Below are positions 18,130 through 26,980 of a stretch of DNA of 64,000 bases, piece after piece. A model generated the notes under the pieces. It did not search any database, had not been told where the DNA came from, and saw only the letters and a list, made by a program, of their open reading frames with translations. The stretch is taken from the NCBI GenBank assembly GCA_030447725.1, contig JAUJOQ010000004.1, positions 227,231 to 291,230 on the forward strand, given 5' to 3'. The stretch comes from Thermoleophilaceae bacterium. Lineage in GTDB: Bacteria > Actinomycetota > Thermoleophilia > Solirubrobacterales > Thermoleophilaceae. A program made the translations under genes and the position numbers. Position 1 is the first letter of the stretch, and each line of letters begins with the position of its first letter.

Positions 18130-19167
18130 GTGCCTCCTGCGATGGACGTTTCCGGCGAAGCCTCCCGCGGGGTCGAGGTCACGCTCCCGAGGCGCGAGAC
18201 GCCGGCCCTGGCGGTGCTGGCGCGCCGGCTGGCGATCGCCCTGGGTCTGATGGGCTTCGTGGCGCTCGTGTCGTGGCTCGGGAGGTCTGGCTACCGCGAC
18301 TCGGCGGGCGGCGAGGTGGGGCTGCTCGACGCCATCTACTACGCCACGGTGAGCATCACGACCACCGGCTACGGCGACGTCGTCCCCGTGACCGCGGAGG
18401 CGAGGCTGGTCACGACGCTGCTTGTGACGCCGGCGCGGGTACTGTTCCTGATCCTGCTGGTCGGCACCACGCTCGAGTTCCTCGCCGAGGACGCGCGTGA
18501 GAACCTCCGGGTCCGGCGCTGGAGGGCATCCTTGAAAGATCACACCATCGTCTGTGGCTTCGGAACCAAGGGCAGGAGCGCCGTAGACGCCGTGGTGGCC
18601 GGGGGGACGAGCCGCGAGCGGATCGTGGTGATCGACAACTCGCCCGACGCCCTCCAGGCCGCCCGCTCGGCCGGGATAGCCGCCGTCACGGGCAACGGCG
18701 AGGAGACCGCCGTGCTCGAGCAGGCCGGGATCGGAAAGGCGAGCGCCGTGGTGGTCGCCCCCGACCGCGACGACACGGCAGTCCTGATCACCCTCACCGC
18801 CCGTGAGCTCAACCGTGGCGTGACGATCGTGTCCGCCGTGCGCGAGGCCGAGAACGCGCACCTGCTGCGCCAGAGCGGCGCCGACTCGGTGATCACGTCG
18901 TCCGCAGCCGCCGGGCGGCTGCTGGGGCTCGCCACGGAGACCCCGCGTCTGGTCGAGGTGCTGGAGGACCTGCTGACCGTGGGCGAGGGCCTCGACCTGA
19001 TCGAGCGCGAACCGACCCAGGACGAGCTCGTCGGCCGGGGCTCCGCGCGAGGACAGCTCGTAGTCGCCGTGATCCGGGGCGGCGAGATGATCCGCTTCGA
19101 CGACCCACGGGCCGCGGAGCTGCGCTCAGGCGATCGGGTGGTCTGCGTGTGCAGCCAGCGCGTGTGA
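18130..19167 (+). CDS. two-helix potassium channel with RCK domain
   Basis: 345 residues: an N-terminal pore module with two helices (LAIALGLMGFVALVSWLG; LLVTPARVLFLILLVGTTLEFL) flanking the selectivity filter TTTGYGDV, then an RCK domain starting KDHTIVCGFGTKGRSAVDAV with an NAD/ligand fold, and a TrkA-C-like end. Architecture matches MthK/Kch-type ligand-gated K+ channels. GTG start two bases after the oxidoreductase stop; ATG 18142 is an alternative. Supports a K+ theme for the 11-19 kb block. Confidence 0.9.
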   Translation: MPPAMDVSGEASRGVEVTLPRRETPALAVLARRLAIALGLMGFVALVSWLGRSGYRDSAGGEVGLLDAIYYATVSITTTGYGDVVPVTAEARLVTTLLVTPARVLFLILLVGTTLEFLAEDARENLRVRRWRASLKDHTIVCGFGTKGRSAVDAVVAGGTSRERIVVIDNSPDALQAARSAGIAAVTGNGEETAVLEQAGIGKASAVVVAPDRDDTAVLITLTARELNRGVTIVSAVREAENAHLLRQSGADSVITSSAAAGRLLGLATETPRLVEVLEDLLTVGEGLDLIEREPTQDELVGRGSARGQLVVAVIRGGEMIRFDDPRAAELRSGDRVVCVCSQRV

Positions 19168-19228
19168 TCGCCGTATGTCCCCATAGGTCCCGGCCGGAAT
19201 CGCGGCTCTATAGTTCTCTGCTCTCCAG

Positions 19229-19299
19229 TGGGGACTGGTGTAACGGCAGCACGCCACTCTCTGGAAGTGGAAGTTGGGGTTCAAATCCCTGGTCCCCAG
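19229..19299 (+). tRNA. tRNA-Gln (anticodon CTG)
   Basis: 71-nt cloverleaf. The acceptor stem TGGGGAC pairs with GTCCCCA, with G as discriminator; the anticodon stem is CCACT/AGTGG and the loop CTCTGGA gives anticodon CTG; the T loop is TTCAAAT. CCA is not encoded. The T1-A72 pair is typical of tRNA-Gln. A possible -10 box TATAGT lies at 19209-19214. Confidence 0.92.
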
Positions 19300-19331
19300 T
19301 ATCCGTCCGCGGTGCTCCACAACGGCATGCA

Positions 19332-19454
19332 ATGAAGACCGACGAGCGCGCCGGTGACACCGCCGTGATCAAGGCCGATCTGGACAGGACCGGCGGCTAC
19401 AGGGGGTACTGCCCCATCACCGATCGCGCCCTCGGCGTCTCCGCCAGCCACTAG
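19332..19454 (+). CDS. possible 40-residue ORF of unknown function
   Basis: MKTDERAGDTAVIKADLDR then TGGYRGYCPITDRALGVSASH. It ends 13 bases before the next gene and has no recognisable Shine-Dalgarno. The composition is protein-like but nothing is recognised. It may be a leader ORF for the zinc-ribbon gene or chance. Confidence 0.25.
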   Translation: MKTDERAGDTAVIKADLDRTGGYRGYCPITDRALGVSASH

Positions 19455-19467
19455 GAGGAAGGAACGC

Positions 19468-19668
19468 ATGCCGGCGGTCGCCGTCACCGTGTGTCAGAAG
19501 TGCGGGGAGTCCAGCCGGCGGGTGCTGGCGGACTTCCACTCGTCCACCACGATGCCGGCGTGCGACTCCTGCGGCGGCCATCGGCAGGTGCTCCGGATCT
19601 TCTACGACCGCCGGCTCAGGAACGAGGCCGTGACCGAGGAGCGCCGCTCCGACCGCGGCTCACCCTGA
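19468..19668 (+). CDS. small zinc-ribbon protein
   Basis: 66 residues with two CxxC knuckles (CQKCGE near residue 9 and CDSCGG near residue 32) spaced like a zinc ribbon. A strong AGGAGGAAGG Shine-Dalgarno stands 6 to 8 bases before the ATG. The rest is basic and charged. No function can be assigned; similar tiny zinc ribbons often bind nucleic acid or ribosomal partners. It is followed convergently by the ABC exporter genes. Confidence 0.6.
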   Translation: MPAVAVTVCQKCGESSRRVLADFHSSTTMPACDSCGGHRQVLRIFYDRRLRNEAVTEERRSDRGSP

Positions 19669-19680
19669 CCGGAGGTGGCG

Positions 19681-21465
19681 TCAGGCAGCCGCCTGGCGCG
19701 ACCAGTCGCGGTAGAGGCGCGCGTAGGGCCCGTCGGCCTCCAGGAGCTCGTCATGGGTGCCCTGCTCGGCCACCTGACCGCTGTCGAGCACCACGATGCG
19801 GCCGGCGTCGCGGATGGTGGACAGGCGGTGGGCGATCACGATCGCGGTACGGCCGGCCAGCAGCCGCCGGAGGCCGTGCTCGATCCGTGCCTCGGTGTGC
19901 ACGTCGACGTTGGACGTGGCCTCGTCGAGGATCAGCAGGCGGGGATCGGCAGCCGCTGCCCGGGCGAAGGCCACGAGCTGGCGCTGCCCCGCGGACAGGT
20001 GCCCTCCCCGCTCGCCCACCTGCATCCCGTATCCCTCGGGCATGCGCTCGATGAACTCGTGCGCACCCACGGCGCGGGCCGCCGCCTCGACCTCGCCCTG
20101 TCCGGCGCCCGGCCGCCCGAACGCTATGTTCTCGGCCACGGTGCCGGAGAAGAGAAAGCCCTCCTGGGGGACCACGCCCAGCTGAGAGCGCAGGGAGTGC
20201 TCGGTCACGTGACGCAGATCGTGGCCGTCGATGAGCACCCGTCCACTGTCGGGGTCGTAGAAGCGGGCCACGAGCTTTGCGAGCGTCGACTTGCCGGCGC
20301 CGGTGGCGCCAACCAGCGCCACGGTCTGACCGGGCGGCACCGTGAGCGACACATCCCGCACGGCCGGGGCTCCCGTGCCGCCGTAGGAGAAGCTCACGTC
20401 TTCGAAGCGCACCTCTCCCCGTACCCTCGGCAGCTCCACGGCGCCGGCGGCGTCGCGCAGGTCGGGCTCCTCGTCGAGCAGCCCGAAGATCTTGTCGAGA
20501 GCGGCCATGCCCGCCTGGTAGGTGGTGTAGAGCTGCGACAGCTGCTGAATAGGGTCGAAGAAGGTCTGCACGTACAAGATGAACGAGACCAGCACGCCGA
20601 TCTCGATCGCCCCCGCCGAGACCTGGCTCCCCCCGTAGAGGAGGATCGCCGCGGTGGCGACCGCCGACAGCAGCTCTACCCCGGGGAAGTACGCCGCGTT
20701 GAGCCTCACCGTGCGCATGTTCACCTCGCGGTGCTCGTCGTTGAGCTGGCCGAAGCGGCTCACGTGGCGAGGCTCCTGCGCGAAGGCGCGCACGACCCGC
20801 ACTCCCGACAGGGTCTCCTGCAGGTAGGCGGTGACGGCAGCGATCTTCTCGCGCGTGAGGCGGTAGGCGTCAGAAGAGGCGATTCGAAACAGCAGGCTCC
20901 CCGCCGCCAGGATCGGGAAGACGGCGAAGGTCACGAGGGCCAGCTCGGCATCGAGGAACAGCAGGATCGCCGCCGTTCCGATCAGCGTCAGTGACGACGA
21001 GAAGAGCGTCACCACGCCGTCGCTGACGAGGTGGTCGAGCGCCTGAACGTCGTTGGTCAGGCGGGAGATCAGCACGCCGGTCTTGTTTCGCGAGTAGAAG
21101 CCGATCGACAGGGACTGCAGGTGGGAGAACACCCGGGTGCGCAGGTCTGCCAGCGCCCGCTGGCCCACCCAGTTGACGAGGTAGGTCTGGATGTACAGAG
21201 CCGCCCAGTTCAGCCCCGCGGCGACCAGGAAGGCGATCAGCACCACCGTCAGGGCGCGGGTGTCCCCATCCTGGATGCCGTCGTCGATGGCGCGGCCCGC
21301 CAGGTAGGGCGGGGCGAGCGCGGCGGCGGTGGCCACGAGCAGGGCGGCGAACATCGCCGCCACCCGTGTGCGGTAGGGGCGCAGCAGGACCGCCAGCTGG
21401 CGCAGCTTGCGCGTGCGCCCGCGCTCGCCGCGGACCGCGGCCCAGATCCTCCCGGCGCGGGTCAC
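19681..21465 (-). CDS. ABC exporter half-transporter, canonical ATPase subunit
   Basis: 594 residues: six-helix exporter domain (about 20-330) and nucleotide-binding domain. Walker A GATGAGKST, Q loop in VVPQEGFLFSG, signature LSAGQRQLV (altered from LSGGQ), Walker B LLILDEATSNVD with the catalytic Glu, and switch VIAHRLST. Together with the upstream gene this makes a heterodimeric exporter in which this subunit gives the catalytic Walker B and the other gives the intact signature. GTG start overlaps the upstream stop. Substrate unknown (multidrug or lipid type). Confidence 0.92.
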   Translation of the reverse strand: MTRAGRIWAAVRGERGRTRKLRQLAVLLRPYRTRVAAMFAALLVATAAALAPPYLAGRAIDDGIQDGDTRALTVVLIAFLVAAGLNWAALYIQTYLVNWVGQRALADLRTRVFSHLQSLSIGFYSRNKTGVLISRLTNDVQALDHLVSDGVVTLFSSSLTLIGTAAILLFLDAELALVTFAVFPILAAGSLLFRIASSDAYRLTREKIAAVTAYLQETLSGVRVVRAFAQEPRHVSRFGQLNDEHREVNMRTVRLNAAYFPGVELLSAVATAAILLYGGSQVSAGAIEIGVLVSFILYVQTFFDPIQQLSQLYTTYQAGMAALDKIFGLLDEEPDLRDAAGAVELPRVRGEVRFEDVSFSYGGTGAPAVRDVSLTVPPGQTVALVGATGAGKSTLAKLVARFYDPDSGRVLIDGHDLRHVTEHSLRSQLGVVPQEGFLFSGTVAENIAFGRPGAGQGEVEAAARAVGAHEFIERMPEGYGMQVGERGGHLSAGQRQLVAFARAAAADPRLLILDEATSNVDVHTEARIEHGLRRLLAGRTAIVIAHRLSTIRDAGRIVVLDSGQVAEQGTHDELLEADGPYARLYRDWSRQAAA

Positions 21466-23237
21466 AGGCCCGCCACCTCGCGCTCCGCGGACTCGCGGGT
21501 GAGGAACACCTGGTCGGGCAGTCCGCGCTCCACGAAGTCGCGGTACAGATCGGAGCTCGCGAGCAGCTCCTCGTGGGTGCCTCGCGCGGCGATCCGGCCG
21601 TCCTGAAGCACCGCGATCTCATCCGCCAGGGCGATGGTGGACAGCCGGTGGGCGATCACGAAGGTGGTGCGACCCTCCATCGCCTCCTGCAGGCCGTCCT
21701 TGATCTGACTTTCGGTGGTGGCGTCGACGCTGGAGGTGGCGTCGTCGAGGATCAGGATCCTGGGCTCGGCCAGCAGGCCCCTGGCAACGGCCACACGCTG
21801 GCGCTGGCCCCCCGACAAGCTGAGCCCCCGCTCGCCCACCACCGTCTCGTAGCCCTCGGGCAGGCTTCGGACGAACTCCTCGACGCCCGCCCGGCGGGCG
21901 GCCCGTCGAACCTCTTCGTCACTAGCCTCCGGGCGCCCGTAGGCGATGTTCTCGCGCAGGCTGGCGGAGAACAGGAAGGCGTCGTCGGAGACGAGGGCGA
22001 TCTCGCGCCGCAGACAAGCCACATCGATGTCGCGCACGTCGGAGCCGTCGATGAGCACCGTTCCCTCGTCCACGTCGTACAGGCGACCGATCAGCGAGAC
22101 GAGTGTGGTCTTGCCCGAGCCCGTGTCACCCATCAGGGCGATCGTGCGGCCGGCTTCGACCTCGAGGTCCAGGTCGCGCAGCACGGGGGTGCTCGCGCCC
22201 TCGGGCGTGAAGGAGACGCCGCGCAGCTCGACCCGGCCGCCACCGGCGGGTAGCTCGGGCGCGTCGGGAGGCGCGGTGAGTCGTGGAGGGCGGTCGAGGA
22301 TCTCGAACACCCGCGCCCCGGACGCGACGGCGCGCTGGGCCATCCCCAGCGAGACGCCGAGGGTGCGCATCGGCGAGGTGAGCATCACCACATAGCCGTA
22401 GAAGGCCACGAACTCGCCGACAGTGATCGTGCCCTCGATGGCCTGGCGCCCGCCCACGAGCAGGATCGCGGCCAGGCCGAGCTGGGGCAGAAAGCCGATG
22501 AACGGGTTGTAGAAGGCCCGCAGCCGGGTCGAGATCATCGACTGGTCGAACACCCGCGCCACCGCCTGATTGAACCGGTGCAGCTGGCGCTCCTCCTGCG
22601 CGAAGGCCTTGACCACGCGCACTCCGGACACGTTCTCCTCGGCTTCGGCGGTGAGCTCCGCGATCCGCTGCTGCACCTCCTGGGCGGCAGGCCGGTTGCG
22701 GCGCCCGTAGCGGGAGGCGACCCAGACGGCCCAGGGCATGGGCGCAAGCGCGACCAGCGCAAGCCCCGGGTTGACGGCGAGCATCACGCCGGCGGCTATC
22801 ACGATCGTGAGCGTCGACTGAAGCAAGAAGATCAGCCCGTAGCCCAGAAAGAAGCGCACCGACTGCAGATCCACCGTGGCGCGCGACATCAGCTGCCCGG
22901 TCTGCTGGGAGTCGAAGAAGCCGAGCTCGAGAGACTGCAGATGGGCGTACATGCGGTTGCGCAGGTCGACATCGACGGCTAGCGACACCCGTCCGGCGAC
23001 CAGGCGCCTCACCACGGAGAAGCACAGCCGCCCCAGGGCGGCCGCGACGATCACGAGCGCAAGCGGGGTGAGGCTGGCGCCGCCGTTGCGGATGTCGTCG
23101 ACGGTGCGCCCGACGATGTAGGGGATCAGCACTCCCGAGCCCATGGCGGCGGCGGCCAGCGCAAACGAGACGATCACCCCGGAGCGGTAGGGGCGAAGGA
23201 AGCCCATGAGCCTGCGAAACGTCTGCACGCCCAACAC
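21462..23237 (-). CDS. ABC exporter half-transporter, degenerate ATPase subunit
   Basis: 591 residues with exporter domain (about 15-320) and ATPase domain: Walker A GDTGSGKTT, signature LSGGQRQRV, Walker B ILILDDATSSVD where the catalytic Glu is Asp. Asp there, and LSAGQ in the partner, place both defects in the same composite site, as in TM287/288- or BmrCD-type heterodimers. GTG start; a promoter-like and palindromic sequence lies immediately upstream, so the mRNA may be leaderless or nearly so. Confidence 0.92.
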   Translation of the reverse strand: MLGVQTFRRLMGFLRPYRSGVIVSFALAAAAMGSGVLIPYIVGRTVDDIRNGGASLTPLALVIVAAALGRLCFSVVRRLVAGRVSLAVDVDLRNRMYAHLQSLELGFFDSQQTGQLMSRATVDLQSVRFFLGYGLIFLLQSTLTIVIAAGVMLAVNPGLALVALAPMPWAVWVASRYGRRNRPAAQEVQQRIAELTAEAEENVSGVRVVKAFAQEERQLHRFNQAVARVFDQSMISTRLRAFYNPFIGFLPQLGLAAILLVGGRQAIEGTITVGEFVAFYGYVVMLTSPMRTLGVSLGMAQRAVASGARVFEILDRPPRLTAPPDAPELPAGGGRVELRGVSFTPEGASTPVLRDLDLEVEAGRTIALMGDTGSGKTTLVSLIGRLYDVDEGTVLIDGSDVRDIDVACLRREIALVSDDAFLFSASLRENIAYGRPEASDEEVRRAARRAGVEEFVRSLPEGYETVVGERGLSLSGGQRQRVAVARGLLAEPRILILDDATSSVDATTESQIKDGLQEAMEGRTTFVIAHRLSTIALADEIAVLQDGRIAARGTHEELLASSDLYRDFVERGLPDQVFLTRESAEREVAGL

Positions 23238-23238
23238 T

Positions 23239-23254
23239 TTACTTTATGAAGTAA
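23239..23254. promoter_or_regulatory. palindrome TTACTT-N4-AAGTAA at the ABC exporter start
   Basis: Perfect 6+6 bp inverted repeat (TTACTTTATGAAGTAA) two bases upstream of the exporter GTG. It is one of the few AT-rich spots in the area and contains the stop end of the next minus-strand gene. It could be an operator for a MarR/TetR/GntR-type regulator of the exporter, overlapping its -10 region; no regulator gene is adjacent. Confidence 0.4.
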
Positions 23255-23696
23255 GGAGTCCGGCGATCGCGTCACGGCGAAAGTCGAAGATCCGGTCGAT
23301 GTCGCACCGGACCAGCGGGTGCGCGAGCTCACCGACCGGCCAGGCCGGTAGCGCGTAGCGCACGGTGTCCCTCATCAGAGTGCCCGACCCGGAGGGCTCG
23401 AAGGTGTGCGTGTGGTGCCAGAGCCGGTAGGGGCCGGCCAGCTGCATGTCCACGAAGCGCGCTCCGGGCTCCCACTCCTCGATGCGGGTGAGCCAGTCCA
23501 CAGCCACGCCGCGCAGGCGTAGGCGGTACTCGATCAGCGCGCCCGGGCGCATCTCTATATCGCCGCCGGTGAGCACCTCGAAGCGCAGCAGCGGAGGCGT
23601 GAGGCGCTCGAGGTTGTGTGCGGCGGCGAAGAATGCGAAGACCGTCTCCACGGGGTGGGGCAGAGACTGCTCGCGCTCGAGCCGGTGGATTCGCAT
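23244..23696 (-). CDS. SRPBCC (START-like) ligand-binding family protein
   Basis: 150 residues starting MRIHRLEREQSLPHPVETVFAFFAAAHNLERLTPP, the usual opening of SRPBCC/polyketide cyclase-like coenzyme-Q-binding proteins (ligand-cavity fold), with GALIEYRLRLRG, DMQLAGPYRLWHHTHTF and LMRDTVRYALP. Ligand unknown. Start at ATG 23696; the ORF-track extension runs into the divergent transporter gene. It lies just upstream of the ABC exporter on the same strand and may be co-transcribed. Confidence 0.82.
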   Translation of the reverse strand: MRIHRLEREQSLPHPVETVFAFFAAAHNLERLTPPLLRFEVLTGGDIEMRPGALIEYRLRLRGVAVDWLTRIEEWEPGARFVDMQLAGPYRLWHHTHTFEPSGSGTLMRDTVRYALPAWPVGELAHPLVRCDIDRIFDFRRDAIAGLLTS

Positions 23697-23760
23697 CTTT
23701 CTCGATGTACGGCCGCGCGGCCTCCCCGGCCCACGGCGACGGATAGCGTGCAGGACAGCG

Positions 23761-25017
23761 ATGACGGCGGCGATCGTGATCTTCGTTGTGGGACTGGCGT
23801 TCATCGCCAGCGAGCGGGTGCACCGCACCAAGGTGGCGTTGGCGGGGGCGGCTCTGGTCGTCGTGACCCAGACGATCGACCAAGAGCACGCCATCGAGGC
23901 GGTGGACTTCAACACGCTCGGCCTGCTCGCGGGGATGATGATCATCGTCCGGCTGACCGAGCCCACCGGCATCTACAACTACATGGCGATCAAGGCAGGG
24001 CAGATCTCGCGCGGGCGCCCGCTGGGGGTGGTGGTGGCGCTCACGGGGACCACCGCCCTGCTGTCGGCGTTCCTCGACAACCTCACCACCATCCTCTTGA
24101 TGGTTCCGATCACCTTCCTGCTGGCGGATACCCTGGACATTCCGCCGATCCCGCTGGTGATCATGGAGATCATCGCCAGCAACATCGGCGGCACGGCGAC
24201 TCTGATCGGTGACCCGCCCAACATCCTGATCGCGGGGGCGACGGGGCTCAGCTTCAACCAGTTCCTGTTCAACCTGGCGCCGATCGCGTTGCTCACGCTG
24301 ATCGTGGTGGTGTCGCTGCTCTATCTCTTCTACCGCTCGCAGCTTCAGATCGAGCCGGCTAACCGCACGAAGGTGATGGAGCTCGACCCGCGCAAGTCGA
24401 TCGAGGACGCCGACGAGCTGCGGCGCACCATGCCGGTGCTCGTGGGCACGGTGATCGCCTTCTTCTTCCACCAGGCGCTCGGCATGGAGCCCGCGACGGT
24501 GGCGCTCACCGGCGCCTCGGTGATGCTGTTGATCACCAGGCAGTCGCTCGAGAGCGCCCTGGCGGAGATCGAATGGCCCACGCTGTTCTTCTTCCTGGGG
24601 CTCTTCGTGATGGTGGGGGCGTTGGAGGAGACAGGGGCGATCAAAGAAGTAGCGGACGGCATCGCATCGGTCACCGCCGGTGACCGGACCGCCGAGCTGC
24701 TGGGGATCGCTGGGGTGGCGGCGATCGGTTCGGCGGTGGTGGACAACATTCCCTTCACCGCCACGATGATCCCGGTCGTGGAGCAGCTTCAGGAGGGCAG
24801 CTCCGGGGACAACGCCTACTGGTGGTCGCTGGCTCTGGGCGCCTGCTTCGGCGGCAACGCGACGATCATCGCGGCCGCCGCCAACGTGGCGGCATCGGGC
24901 ATGGCCTCCCGCGCCGGCCAGCCGATCGGCTTCATCCAGTTCGCCCGCATCGGGGTGCCCGTGACCCTGATCTCCATGGTGATGGCCACGATCTACATAG
25001 TTCTCCGGTACCTATGA
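23761..25017 (+). CDS. ArsB/NhaD-type ion transporter
   Basis: Membrane transporter of 418 residues in the ion transporter superfamily (ArsB/NhaD/P-protein). About 11 helices; signatures FLDNLTTILLMVPITFLLAD and NIGGTATLIGDPPNILIAGATGLSF in the first half, and VVDNIPFTATMIPVVEQL and GACFGGNATIIAAAANVAASGMA in the second half, show the inverted repeat hairpins. Substrate may be Na+/H+, arsenite or an anion; sequence cannot decide. Start ATG 23761 gives a clean first helix. CBS gene follows 19 bp downstream. Confidence 0.86.
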   Translation: MTAAIVIFVVGLAFIASERVHRTKVALAGAALVVVTQTIDQEHAIEAVDFNTLGLLAGMMIIVRLTEPTGIYNYMAIKAGQISRGRPLGVVVALTGTTALLSAFLDNLTTILLMVPITFLLADTLDIPPIPLVIMEIIASNIGGTATLIGDPPNILIAGATGLSFNQFLFNLAPIALLTLIVVVSLLYLFYRSQLQIEPANRTKVMELDPRKSIEDADELRRTMPVLVGTVIAFFFHQALGMEPATVALTGASVMLLITRQSLESALAEIEWPTLFFFLGLFVMVGALEETGAIKEVADGIASVTAGDRTAELLGIAGVAAIGSAVVDNIPFTATMIPVVEQLQEGSSGDNAYWWSLALGACFGGNATIIAAAANVAASGMASRAGQPIGFIQFARIGVPVTLISMVMATIYIVLRYL

Positions 25018-25036
25018 CCGAGCGGAAGGAGAGAGG

Positions 25037-25513
25037 ATGAGCCCCAGGTCGCTCACCAAGTCAGTGATCCGTCAGGTGCCCCTGTTGAGGGCCGACGATC
25101 GTGTGGCCGATGCCTCCGCTGCGCTCGTGAGCGCCGAGCTTCCCGCATTGCCCGTGGTCGACCCCGACGGCGCTCTGCTGGGGATCTTCGGGGAGCTGGA
25201 GCTGATAGAGGCGCTGTTCCCGGGCTACCTCGGCGCCCTGAAGTCCGCGGCGTTCGTGTCCGCCTCCATCGAGGACGTGATCGAGAAGCGGCTCGAGTGC
25301 CGGTTCGATCCGGTGTCCAAGCACACGAACACCGAGCACATCGCCGCCGGTCCAGACCACTCGGACACCCAGCTGGCCGAGACCTTCCTGCACCACGGGG
25401 TGTCGATCGTCCCCATCGTGGACGCCAACTCCGTGCTCGGCGTGGTCACCCGCACGGAGTTCCTACGCGGGCTGGTCGAGCGCTTCCTGCAGCGCGTCGA
25501 CGACAGCCCCTGA
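25037..25513 (+). CDS. tandem CBS-domain protein
   Basis: 158 residues with two CBS motifs: VPLLRADDRVADASAALV/LPALPVVDPDGALLGIF (about 14-60) and HSDTQLAETFLHHGVSIVPIVDANSVLGVVTRTEFL (about 112-150). The middle has a His/Cys/Asp-rich stretch (ECRFDPVSKHTNTEHIAAGPDH). Likely an adenine-nucleotide sensor regulating the preceding transporter, given the same strand and 19-bp gap. GAGAGG-type Shine-Dalgarno precedes the ATG. Confidence 0.85.
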   Translation: MSPRSLTKSVIRQVPLLRADDRVADASAALVSAELPALPVVDPDGALLGIFGELELIEALFPGYLGALKSAAFVSASIEDVIEKRLECRFDPVSKHTNTEHIAAGPDHSDTQLAETFLHHGVSIVPIVDANSVLGVVTRTEFLRGLVERFLQRVDDSP

Positions 25514-25552
25514 GCTGGTCGCTGCATCGTCCGTTAGTAGATTGGCCGCGTG

Positions 25553-26965
25553 ATGCGCTCCACCAAGATCGTGGCCACCATCGGCCCCGCCTCCGACGAG
25601 CCTGCCGTGCTCGAGCGGATGATCGAGGAGGGCATGGACGTGGCCCGGCTCAACTTCGCGCACGGGAACGCGGACACGCACGCCGAGACCACCCGGCGCA
25701 TCCGGGCAGCCGCGGAGAGGGTGGGCAGGAGGGTGGCGATCCTGGGCGACGTGCCAGGTCCCAAGCTGCGCATCGGCCCGGTGGCGGGAGGAGTCACAGA
25801 GGTGCCGACCGGATCCGCGCTCGTCCTCACGACTCGTCCCGTGGAGGGCGGCCCGGGATGCCTGCCCGTGGCGTGGCAGGGCCTGTCCGACCTGGTGCGG
25901 GCCGGCGACGTGATCTATCTGGCCGACGGAGCGATCCGGCTGCGCGTGAGCGCCACCAGCCCCTCGGATGTGGTGACCGATGTCGAGGTGGGAGGCAGCG
26001 TGGCCTCGCGACAGGGGCTCAACCTGCCCAACGTGACCACGTCGCTGCCGACGATCAGCGCCGACGACCTGGCTCTGATCGACACGGGACTTCAGATGGG
26101 CGTCGACATGCTCGCTCTCTCGTTCGTGCGCAGCGCCGACGACCTCCGGCCGGTGCGTGAGCATCTGGCCTCCCGAAAGAGCGGGATCCCCCTGATCGCG
26201 AAGATCGAGAAGCCCCAGGCGGCCGCTTCGGCGGAGGCGATCATCGAGGCGGCCGACGCGATCATGATCGCCCGCGGCGACCTGGGCATCGAGTTGCCGA
26301 TCGAAGAGGTGCCGCTCGTGCAGAAGCGCCTGCTGGTGCTGGCCGGACGCAGGGCCGTGCCGGCGATCACCGCCACCCAGATGCTCGAGTCGATGGTCAA
26401 CTCGCCCCGGCCCACCCGCGCGGAGGTGGCCGATGTCGCCAACGCGATCTTCGACGGCACCGACGCCGTGATGCTCTCCCAGGAGACCGCGGTCGGCAGC
26501 CACCCCGTCGAGGCGGTGCACATGATGTCCCAGATCGCGAGAGCCACCGAGCGCGAGCTGCCCTACGGCCGCTGGCTGTCCGAGCGTGGCCCCCAGGCCA
26601 GCAACCAGCACCACGCCATCGCCTTCGGCGCCGTGGGGGCGGTGTATCAGCTGGGCCTGAAGGCAATCGTCTGCCCCACTCGGTCGGGCACCACCGCCAG
26701 GCTGGTTTCCTCCTACCGGCCCAGGGCTCCTGTGCTGGCGCTGTGCACCGACACTGCGGTCATGCGCCGCTGCACGCTGCTGTGGGGAGTGAGGGCCACC
26801 ATGCGCGAAGAGGCTACGGACACCATGGACCTGCTCGAGGAGTGCGCCGCCGCGGCGGTGGAGGAGGGACTGGCGGTGAAGGGCGACAAGATCGGCATCA
26901 CCGCGGGGCTGCCGCCGGGACGCAGCGGGGGTACCAACCTGTTCAAGGTCCACGACATCGAATAG
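25553..26965 (+). CDS. pyk: pyruvate kinase
   Basis: Glycolytic enzyme making ATP and pyruvate from phosphoenolpyruvate. 470 residues with STKIVATIGPAS, ARLNFAHGNADTH (Ser of the common NFSHG is Ala), GDVPGPKLRIG, SFVRSADDL, AKIEKPQAA and IMIARGDLGIELPIEEV, ATQMLESMVNSPRPTRAEVADVANAIFDGTDAVMLSQETA and a C-terminal regulatory domain with CPTRSGTTARLVSSYRP. Start ATG 25553 is preferred over the adjacent GTG 25550; TAGATT at 25538-25543 could be the -10 box of a leaderless mRNA. Confidence 0.96.
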   Translation: MRSTKIVATIGPASDEPAVLERMIEEGMDVARLNFAHGNADTHAETTRRIRAAAERVGRRVAILGDVPGPKLRIGPVAGGVTEVPTGSALVLTTRPVEGGPGCLPVAWQGLSDLVRAGDVIYLADGAIRLRVSATSPSDVVTDVEVGGSVASRQGLNLPNVTTSLPTISADDLALIDTGLQMGVDMLALSFVRSADDLRPVREHLASRKSGIPLIAKIEKPQAAASAEAIIEAADAIMIARGDLGIELPIEEVPLVQKRLLVLAGRRAVPAITATQMLESMVNSPRPTRAEVADVANAIFDGTDAVMLSQETAVGSHPVEAVHMMSQIARATERELPYGRWLSERGPQASNQHHAIAFGAVGAVYQLGLKAIVCPTRSGTTARLVSSYRPRAPVLALCTDTAVMRRCTLLWGVRATMREEATDTMDLLEECAAAAVEEGLAVKGDKIGITAGLPPGRSGGTNLFKVHDIE

Positions 26966-26980
26966 CCCCCGATACGCGGC

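Noticed and set aside
19149-19454. 101-residue ORF across tRNA-Gln
   Set aside because: It runs through the tRNA gene; only the last 40 codons could be coding, and even these are weak.
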